A stretch of 64,000 nucleotides of DNA from Symsagittifera roscoffensis (Eukaryota > Xenacoelomorpha > Acoela > Convolutidae), in contig NC_087062.1 in the NCBI RefSeq assembly GCF_963678635.1, forward strand, positions 4,328,193-4,392,192. The letters are read 5' to 3'. The notes below the pieces were generated by a model, which made no database searches, was not told where the DNA came from, and worked only from the letters and a program-made list of their open reading frames with translations. This document shows, piece after piece, positions 58,601 through 64,000 of the stretch. How positions within the stretch are numbered: position 1 is the stretch's first letter; every line of letters starts with the position of its first letter. The translations under genes and the position numbers were made by a program.

Positions 58601-61600
58601 ATTTTTGTTAAATTTCAGGGGAGAAATTGGAAAAGAGCCCAGAATTGCGATGATTTGTTATTGTTATCAAGAAAGTTGCAATTTTTTTCACGCCCCGCCC
58701 TCTCGATTAATCAAATGAAAATTTGCGATTCATTCATTTAAACTGAATTGAAACTGCGTAGCATCTGCGTAAATTAATCGATTCGTTTTGACTGAAACTG
58801 GCAATCCGTGCCGAAGTTGGAGTTCTGTGTCTAGACGGTTGACTCCATTTTCTAGTTTTTACAGTTTGTTGCGACCAAGATTGGGTACTTCCAGACAGCC
58901 GCGATTGAACTTCCGGACTTTGCAGGCCAAAAGCGACGACCGAAGCAACCGAAATAAATAGTTCGAGATGTGCGACTTTTGTTCGCTAAAATGTTGAAAA
59001 TGTTGCATAAATTAATTAATTTATTTTTGCACAATTTTTAAATTTTGTTTTTGGTTTTAATAATGACTAAGCGTGTAACGCACCTCCGGTGCTTCGAATT
59101 TTCAACAACGCAAAAAACTATTCTTTGAGTGTACTATAACAGCACCCAATAGTAAAGCTTTTTTATTCAAGTTTTTTATACAAATTTTGAAGAACCATAA
59201 AATTTTGCGAAGTTTTATATAAGTTCTTTGAAAAAATTAAAATGAATTAAGAAACGTCATATCTGGGAAACTGAAAGCAATTGAGCAGTCGCATTTGGAC
59301 GCACGATTTGCAACTCCTGAGAGTACTCTTACAGTACCCAACTACAACGTTGGGAAATTCAAATTTTGAGAAACTTCACCTTAAGCTTTCTAAAAAAAAG
59401 TTTTTGCATCTCGAAAACTACCAAAATTTGAGCAGGCTTTTTTGATGTCAATTTTCGCAATCTTTGAAAGTACACAACTACAGGGTTGGGAATTTCACTT
59501 TAACGAATTATTTTGTAATTTGAGTTTTCTGAAAATTTCCAAAAAAATCACAAAACTTGTCGTATCTTCTAAACAAAAATGATTTGGGCATTCTTAATTG
59601 GAAGCCAAAATTGCAACCCCTGAGATCACTCTGACAGCCCCCCAACTACAGATTAGGAAATTCAAACTTTGAAGAAAAAAAAATTAAATTAATTTTCATG
59701 AAAATTATAAAGAAATTATCCCAAAAAACGTCATATCTAGAAAGTTAAAAGGATTTGAGCAGTCAAATTGGGAGACAAAACTCCAAACTCCTGAGAGTAC
59801 CCTGACAGAGCCTCACTACAGACATGAAAATTTCAAGTTTTGTGAAATTTTTTATACCTAAGTTTTCTGAAAATTTTTGAAAAAAATAAACCTAAAAAAA
59901 CGCCATATCTCAAAAACTACAAGAATTTGAGCAGCCACATTCAGAGACAAGATTGGCAACCCCCTGAAAGTACCTTGACAGATTACAATAACAGGATTAA
60001 GATCTTCAAACTTTTGGAATTTTTTAACATTTTAACTTTTTTGAAAATTTCGGATAAAATCCAAAAAAAACGTCATATCTCGAAAACTACAAGGATTTGA
60101 GCAGCCATGATCAGAGGCAAGTTTCGCAACCCTTGATAGTACACTCAAAATATCCAAAAACAGGATTGAGATCTTCGACGTTTTGGAAATTTGTAAAAAT
60201 CTAAGTTTTTGAAAATTTTTTGAAAAAATCATAAAAAACGTCATATCTCAAAAACTACAAGGATTTGAGCAGCCATGATCAGAGGCAAGTTTCGCAACCC
60301 TTGATAGTACACTCAAAATATCCAAAAACAGGATTCAGATCTTCGACGTTTTGGAAATTTCTAAAATCTAAGTTTTTGAAAATTTTTTGAAAAAATCATA
60401 AAAAACGTCATATCTCGAAAACTACAAGGATTGAGAAGTGAGAATTGGAGAGAGAATCGCAACCCTGAGAATACCCTGACAGCATCCAACTACAGGGTGA
60501 GGATTTCAAAAATTGAGAAATTTCTGGAAATAAGTTTTCTAGAAATTTTTGAAAAATCTCGAAAACTGCCTGTCTCGTAAACTAAAAGGATTTGGTTATT
60601 CATATATGAAGGCCAGAATCGCAGAACCTGGGAAAACTCTGACAAAATCCTACTATTGGGGTGCTAATTTCAAACTTGATGAAGTAAACACTGAATTTAA
60701 ACAGGAAAATCGAAAAAAAAACTTAACCATTGCAATATACGTTATAGCTTAACCTTGAAAAATTTCATTCGTTAAACATGCAAAAATAATACGTTGAAAA
60801 AGCTTAAATATGGCAAATATTGAAGCCCGCATTTAAATATTTAATAAGTTAGCTTGATAATGATTTGAATCAGAAAATATTTCATATATTGTTTTTCAAA
60901 ATTTTCGAATGCTCAAAGCGTGCCAATTGTTATTTCTCATAAACCAGATATTTCAACAGGACTATCCTCGATAAAACTGCTATTTTTTGTTTAAAATCAT
61001 GCAAGATCCATCGTTTGGATTAGTATTTTTGACCTATATCAAGATTTTAGCAACTGATTTCCAGACTATGTCGAGACTAATTTCAAAACTTCAAAAAAAA
61101 ATTTCGAACTTATGAAAATAAATTTTCAGACTAAAGCGTAACTTTTTTCTGGGATATACGTGACTAATTTCCAGGTTATCGCGACTAATTTCTAAACTAT
61201 TGCGACCAAAAAAATATCTCTCGTGGTCAATTGTTTTCCGATAATTTTTTTCGGTTGAAAAAATTGTTCGTTCGATTGTTTCAACTGCATGGAACTCTTT
61301 CAAAGCGTTTTTCTCTAGTCGCTTTTCCTCGGTTGCTGTTAACTTTTCTTCGGTCGCGCCGGTCGCGGACTCATTGCTTTGGTCCGCAAAGTCCGGAAAT
61401 ACCAAATTTTGGTCGCAACAGGTCTGATCATAAAACCGCAATCTCGATCCGGGTACTCAAGTTTTGAGCAAGAATGTTGACTTGATGACAAATTGTGATG
61501 TTTTCAAGCTCCTTAAAGTGATTACAACATAACGTTTGTGATGAAAAGAGTCAAAATACACGTAAACACACCTAGCTTTGCTTTGATGCCATAAACTTCC

Positions 61601-62206
61601 TAAATTGAGAGTTATAACTTATAATGGATAAATTTTAAACCCAAAAATAAAATTTATCTTTAAAAAAATACCCTCGAGGTAAGGATCAACATATAGGTTG
61701 TTCAGCTCTTCACAGAGAACCACTGTTCTGTCCAGAACCTTTTTTGATTGCTTTCTGGGATGGGTAATGCTGGCTCACCCTCAATTAACGAACACGAATC
61801 ATGGTAGGCATCGAACCACCGACCTTTTGGTTTAAAGGCGGGAATTTAACCACTTCAATTTCTAAGTTTTTTCAAACTTCTTTTTCAAACGCATATTATA
61901 ATCTGAGGAGTAAAATTTTTTTTCTAAAAACATAAAATTTTTGGACAAAAAAAGTTTTTTTTTTATTACTTTTTGTTGTTTTTTGTTCCTTTTTTGAACT
62001 ATAGGAACACTCGCCGAACTATTATTAGCTTTTTGCACGAGCTGGCTCCCCTTTGCACAGATTTATATACTTGTATTTATTCATATTCGATTGTAAAAAC
62101 TACTTACAACGACGAAGTCGACCTTCTTTTTGTACATCTCGGGGTCATTTTGTTTCAGCTCTTTCACTTTCACCTTCCATTCTTCTTGGGGGTTATGGGT
62201 GGCCAT
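43459..62206 (-). CDS. Diaphanous-class formin, INF2-like; 22 exons, about 1330 residues
   Basis: Exons in gene order: 62206-62108, 61599-61572, 58391-58154, 57745-57692, 57532-57352, 56977-56646, 56071-55873, 54851-54513, 54252-54133, 53668-53373, 52460-52211, 52112-52023, 50121-50070, 49590-49340, 48936-48825, 48751-48653, 48582-48296, 48224-48072, 47462-47309, 46568-46282, 46019-45878, 43688-43459. All joins are GT-AG and phase-compatible; the lengths sum to 3993 bases, a whole number of codons. Formins nucleate and elongate actin filaments from the barbed end. Order: short Lys-rich start, FH3-type armadillo region, Ser-rich insert, coiled coil, proline-rich FH1, FH2, Lys-rich coiled coil, basic tail with NFLDELMEKPKR. 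The EEWKVKVKEL start, the NAESLLATHCMRNPDFL segment and the tail suggest INF2 among subfamilies; FHOD or DIAPH remain possible. Intron 1 and the 2.2-kb last intron are long and repeat-filled. Confidence 0.93.
43689..45877 (-). other. Last formin intron, repeat-filled
   Basis: 2.2 kb. It contains an ATTATAATC-type tract (44880-45060) and, at about 44030-44870, diverged sequence with recurring words (GATTCTGAA, TTTGGCAC, GCATTTT) that may be an old tandem array. No exon seen. Confidence 0.65.
45878..48936 (-). CDS. Formin FH2 core and following coiled coil (8 exons)
   Basis: From the FH2 entry (LDEEKLNEQSIWIFMGEEIT) through VLDQDSSMSIDIFLNSKKL, the family VLDxxxxxNxxIxL position; LSEIKDIAIRTENMMLMIQF; ACRDINDSASFLQILKQTL then VFGNVLNTG, the FH2 VGNxLNxG hallmark; SKAIGYDICYLKD; KTMLHILV; a long helical post region; and a last exon rich in Lys and Glu (KEREQMKKEAEKKKKRQEM). 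FH2 dimers cap growing actin barbed ends. The donor at 48824 (GTCGTT) is weak but phase and family alignment require it. Confidence 0.93.
49340..50121 (-). CDS. Formin FH1 region and FH2 entry (2 exons)
   Basis: Exon 50121-50070 is a 17-codon spacer. Exon 49590-49340 holds the FH1 polyproline: blocks of 4 to 8 prolines (PPPPTGPGG, PPPPPPPPGPGG, PPPPPPGGG), binding sites for profilin-actin, then basic KKSRHAKLPARRDFKSKL and NPTMKVFWKK, which starts the FH2 lasso/linker (the usual WxK position is FWKK). Short for an FH1, so elongation by profilin transfer may be modest. Confidence 0.92.
50140..50240 (+). mobile_element. tRNA-derived SINE, partial
   Basis: GTCAATCAAAAGGTCAGGTG then TTCGAGGCCC gives a B-box-like GGTGTTCGAGGCC, followed by GTGCTCGTTGCACGAGAGTG. 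It has the same core as 61685-61870. Confidence 0.6.
50514..50933 (-). mobile_element. Family D element, reversed, diverged
   Basis: It starts CAAGACTGCTCGCATATCAAGGC (given as CAAGACTGCTCG and CATATCAAGGC) and ends TTTCTTCGAAAGTCAAAAC, a mutated left hairpin. Confidence 0.6.
51158..51600. repeat. Two-copy tandem segment with family D ends
   Basis: AGTGGCAATTGAAACATTCA then AGGCTTTGCGCTGATATA and, further on, ATATCCCTG and GTGCTCCTATTATATTG occur in the same order in both copies, about 235-245 bp apart. The first part is the right end of a family D element, so a truncated element was duplicated with its flank. Confidence 0.7.
51855..51985 (-). mobile_element. tRNA-derived SINE, partial
   Basis: Minus strand: CTCGATCAAAAATGTCCGTG then GTTCGATGC, then GATCCGTGCTGGTTGC. 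It abuts a family D right end at 51795-51848. Confidence 0.6.
52023..58391 (-). CDS. Formin FH3/autoinhibitory region, Ser-rich insert and coiled coil (10 exons)
   Basis: Begins NAESLLATHCMRNPDFLDYS, a Gln/Lys linker, then SAADLLNITTDLTVALKNNT joined to PWMREFVNGGMLRVFETL, the formin armadillo start (other formins: LRxxPxxWVxxFxxxGGLxxLL). Next NCVKCIRAMCNTM joined to PGLRKFYQLFG (family CLKAxMNxxxG), YPVVLEAFSSYAVLRYK, a 113-codon Ser/Thr-rich exon (54851-54513) that splits the domain, IFEAISEHNNWIYLATVWEE with FRGLGV, LQHVTRNTPLEGY, WITEVISQYAV, and a short coiled coil (ETQLERFKEKMLQLVEK). In relatives this region dimerises and holds the protein inactive until a GTPase or other partner acts. 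The Ser-rich insert is a likely phosphorylated linker; its position inside the FH3 repeats is unusual. Confidence 0.88.
52507..52646 (+). mobile_element. MITE family C with exact 8-bp TSD
   Basis: It runs from GACTCTTTTCCAG to CTGGGCACAAAGCC, with TTTTTGTC duplicated at 52499-52506 and 52647-52654. The body has GCGTGAACAGAGGAACAATT and TTTTGAACAGC as in other C copies. Confidence 0.78.
52745..52788. mobile_element. Right end of a CAGGGGCGGAT-type element
   Basis: CGACCCCTCTAGAAAACCC then TAGATCCGCCCCTG, the inverse of the CAGGGGCGGATCTA terminus. Confidence 0.6.
53742..53950 (-). mobile_element. MITE family A in a formin intron
   Basis: It starts GGCTCTTTTTCC and ends GGAGAGAGCT, with flanks CTATTTCC (53734-53741) and TTATTTCC (53951-53958). 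It is within the intron between exons 54133 and 53668. Confidence 0.8.
54852..55872 (-). other. Formin intron containing a complete hAT-like element
   Basis: 1.0 kb between the exons ending 55873 and starting 54851. Nearly half is the element at 55255-55687. Confidence 0.8.
55255..55687. mobile_element. Non-autonomous hAT-like element, CAGGGGCGGAT termini
   Basis: It starts CAGGGGCGGATCTAGG and ends CCTAAATCCGCCCCTG, a matched terminal inverted repeat. The flanks TTGTAAAT (55247-55254) and TTCTAAAT (55688-55695) differ at one base. Fragments of the same family are at about 9195-9238, 33280-33550, 49780-49960, 52745-52788 and 57790-58090. No ORF of transposase type. Confidence 0.88.
57000..57024. 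repeat. (CAT)n microsatellite
   Basis: About 8 CAT units in a formin intron just upstream (in gene direction) of the exon starting 56977; it produces a run of Met in one minus frame that is not coding. Confidence 0.9.
57790..58090. mobile_element. Diverged CAGGGGCGGAT-type element in a formin intron
   Basis: The ordered words AAGTTGACCAAATTGATTTT, GCGTTTTTTTGGCGCG, AAAATTAGTATATATTGGCG and GACAAAGGGGAGG match the complete copy at 55255-55687. The ends are lost (AAAATCCGCTACTCAC at the right). Confidence 0.7.
58523..58640. mobile_element. Family B-like remnant
   Basis: AGCTTTTTTTCCCAG at the left and GGAGAAATTGGAAAAGAGCC at the right are the MITE terminal sequences; the body is short and diverged. 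No clear target duplication. Confidence 0.5.
59240..60560. repeat. Tandem array, about 168-bp period, at least eight units
   Basis: The marker AACGTCATATCTCGAAAAC, in variant forms, recurs near 59255, 59406, 59561, 59729, 59901, 60071, 60239 and 60406, giving spacings of 151, 155, 168, 172, 170, 168 and 167. Each unit also holds AAGGATTTGAGCAGC-like and GAGAGTAC-like words. The units at 60065-60232 and 60233-60399 are nearly identical, while the outer units have diverged, as in an array homogenised at one end. Confidence 0.9.
61572..62206 (-). CDS. Formin exons 1 and 2 (start exon and 28-base microexon)
   Basis: Exon 1 (62206-62108) starts at ATG with MATHNPQEEWKVKVKELKQN and DPEMYKKKVDFVV; the donor is a strong GTAAGT, phase 0. 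Exon 2 (61599-61572) is 28 bases, reading EVYGIKAKL, with acceptor CTCAATTTAG and donor GTGTGT. It is the only piece found that enters in phase 0 and leaves in phase 1, as the next exon (58391) requires. Exon 1 is confident. The microexon rests mainly on phase and splice sites and would be the first thing to check against a transcript. Confidence 0.7.
61685..61870 (-). mobile_element. tRNA-derived SINE, best copy
   Basis: Minus strand: TTGAAGTGGTTAAATTCCCG (A-box region), then TTTAAACCAAAAGGTCGGTG and GGTTCGATGCC (B box), spaced as in a tRNA. The tRNA-unrelated part has CCATGATTCGTG, GAGGGTGAG and GTGGTTCTCTGTGAAGAGC. It lies in formin intron 1, next to the microexon. Confidence 0.75.
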
Positions 62207-64000
62207 TTCCAACTCTGTAGGGCTTGAGTTTAACTTTTAGGGAAACAAAATTAAGGTAAACTAACAAGAAATACAAACTAATTCGAGTCTGGAAGAACTT
62301 TCTAAAACTGAAAAAAAAGAGGCCCAATTTTGACAGTCTAAGAAATAAAACATATGACGCTTATAAGGCTTAACTCAGCTCATTGCGAAAGCATTAAGTT
62401 CTGAAATTGAGAAAACAAAAGTTTGTAACATAGATGGAATATCTATCATTGGTATGAAAACAAACACGATATGTTATTGAAGTTTGTTTGTAAATGTTTG
62501 ATTTGAATGGACAAATTTCGTTTTCGCAATGTCCCGGTATCCAAAATTAGTCTGAAAATTAAAAACTAAATCCCAACAACGGTTGAATTTCGAAGGGGTA
62601 AGAACGACACTTTCACTACTCAGAGATTCGATTTCTGTACCACACGTTGGTGTGTTTTATGACATCAATTTGAACCGATTTTTGTCAAAACTGCTCAAAC
62701 ACGGGAGATTGAGCGCCAAAAATGGTTTCTACCGAAACGATGTTTTAGTCCTGTTTTCTAAAAGCTTGGCAAACTAAATTTGTGCGCTACCGTAAAAAGT
62801 AATTAATTCGACATTTTAGATTGCTTTAGAATGAAGAGTCACTCTTCGCTTTGAAATGAAAAAAACAAGTATGTGAATAAAAAAATGCATAATCAGGGAT
62901 AGCCGGTTACTGTGCAAATAGCACAGAATGTTTTGACAATAGTGTTAACAAAAACAAAACATTTTTATTTCAAATTAGTGTCGTTTTTTTAGAGTGGTGT
63001 AATAAATAATCTGAACGAAAAAAAAAATATTTGGCATATTTGACACTACTAGTCGAATAGGCCGATTGGAAACAAATTTTGCAGAAAAAGACTTAAAAAA
63101 ATAAAAAAAGTTTTTTTTTAATATCACACGCAGAATTTTTTTGAACTTTTGAAAACTTTGATTCCCCAAATGGCACTAAAACCACAAAAACTAAATTTGT
63201 TTGTGTAAAACTAAGTTTTCAAGGCTTAAGTTAAGCTAAAATAAGCGATTGTAAGCCTGCACGACGACCTTGTAAGCTAGAGATAAGACCGATAAAAAAC
63301 AATTTTAAATTCTTCTAATGCAGTTCAAATTACAAAGTTTTCCCGCATTTTTCATTTTTTGGGCTACATGAACAGCGACTTTTTATTAAAATATAGAACT
63401 TATGCTCAAGTGGAAACAAAATGGCTAATAGATATTCAACTGGCACGGAATGTTATAACTATTCACTTTCTTATTAGTTTTTCATTACTTGATATAAAAA
63501 GGATGAGACAAGTATTTCGACAGCTCAAAAGAAGAGCTGTTAAATAACTTCAGTGTTTCTTCAAGAGTTGCCGCAAAACTAATCGGGACGGGGTATGGAC
63601 GAAGAGAGCTTGCATAACAGAGTGAATATTTGATTCAGCTGCATTTAATTTTCTTAAAGCTAAATATCACTTTTTAGTTTGGAAGTTTAACTCTGATTTT
63701 TTTTGCTAACAAAAAGAAATTGGAAACTTGTGGAGAACAAATTTTGATTTAATTAAGTTATGCTCGCTTACTTAGGCCAAAGTAATATGAGATGTTTTCT
63801 AAGCAACCGACTGAATTCATTTGGACAGGATAAACTATAATTGCTTTTTTTAAACAAGGAGTTTGCTCAAAACGAAGTTCTATAAATGAATATATATATT
63901 TTTTCCTACCACTGTAAAAGATGAAGAAATAATTGTGCTCGGATATATTTTTTTCTCAAACATGTTTTTCAACAGTGCACAACTATCAATTTTTTTTTAA
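62207..64000. other. Upstream flank of the formin; no gene seen
   Basis: Contains a family F repeat at about 62895-63345 (GGGATAGCCGGTTACTGTGC). The formin promoter should lie in the first few hundred bases after 62206 (minus-strand upstream), but I see no clear TATA box. Short open frames show no domain. Confidence 0.6.
62895..63345 (+). repeat. Family F dispersed repeat
   Basis: Starts AGGGATAGCCGGTTACTG and keeps the word order of 10386-10800 (a run of AAAACAAAAC, then TTTGATTCCC, then TAAGCCTGC). The fragment at 33741-33870 shares only the first part. Confidence 0.6.

Larger units (their letters stand above)
58392..61571 (-). other. Formin intron 2 with the 168-bp tandem array
   Basis: 3.2 kb. 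It contains a family B-like remnant (58523-58640), a duplicated segment with GCAAAGTCCGGAA and TTGGTCGCAACA (about 58870-58930 and 61370-61430, opposite orientations relative to neighbouring words), and the tandem array at 59240-60560. Confidence 0.65.

Noticed and set aside
59240-60560. CRISPR-like array
   Set aside because: The repeats are contiguous units of about 168 bp with no unique spacers, in a eukaryotic intron.
61091-61441. Charged 116-codon minus frame that could be a formin exon
   Set aside because: Part of its sequence recurs at about 58870-58930, so it is repeat-derived, and it does not supply the required phase change; the 28-base microexon does.

Overview
This is a window of AT-rich metazoan nuclear DNA: spliced genes with GT-AG introns, few genes per kilobase, and dense small non-autonomous transposable elements both between genes and inside introns. 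There are no operons, ribosome-binding sites or CRISPR arrays. The phylum cannot be fixed from the sequence. The gene types (Diaphanous-class formin, family 92 glycosyltransferase, OafA-like acyltransferase with an SGNH domain) are found in many animals. One run of 200 N at 15139-15338 marks an assembly gap.

Layout. (1) 1-4507: repeats, mainly hAT-like MITEs with 8-bp target-site duplications (TSDs). (2) 4508-10294, plus strand: four phase-compatible exons of an unrecognised, probably secreted protein; the start exon was not found. (3) 10295-16112: repeats, a 36-bp perfect palindrome and the gap. (4) 16113-18212, plus: an intronless membrane O-acyltransferase with an SGNH tail, bracketed by ATTATAATC-rich tracts. 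(5) 22698-24323 and 28962-30214, plus: two tandem paralogues, each two exons and 278 residues, with signal peptide, coiled coil and a C-terminal beta-rich domain; they align without a gap and share the same phase-1 intron. (6) 34232-35269, minus: a family 92 glycosyltransferase domain, with a possible membrane-anchor exon near 38.9 kb. (7) 40087-40868: a miniature LTR retroelement (TRIM). (8) 43459-62206, minus: a complete formin of 22 exons and about 1330 residues (FH3, Ser-rich insert, FH1, FH2, basic tail), closest in my reading to INF2. (9) 62207-64000: no gene seen.

The genes do not form an evident pathway. The formin acts on cytoplasmic actin. The acyltransferase and glycosyltransferase belong to membrane and secretory-pathway families. 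The coiled-coil pair and the 4.5-10.3 kb gene look secreted. The other main content is the repeats: at least five TIR or hairpin-ended families, a tRNA-derived SINE, a TRIM, a satellite-like array of about 168-bp period inside a formin intron, and nested insertions that give a relative order of events. I saw no transposase or reverse transcriptase ORF, so every element here appears to depend on enzymes encoded elsewhere.
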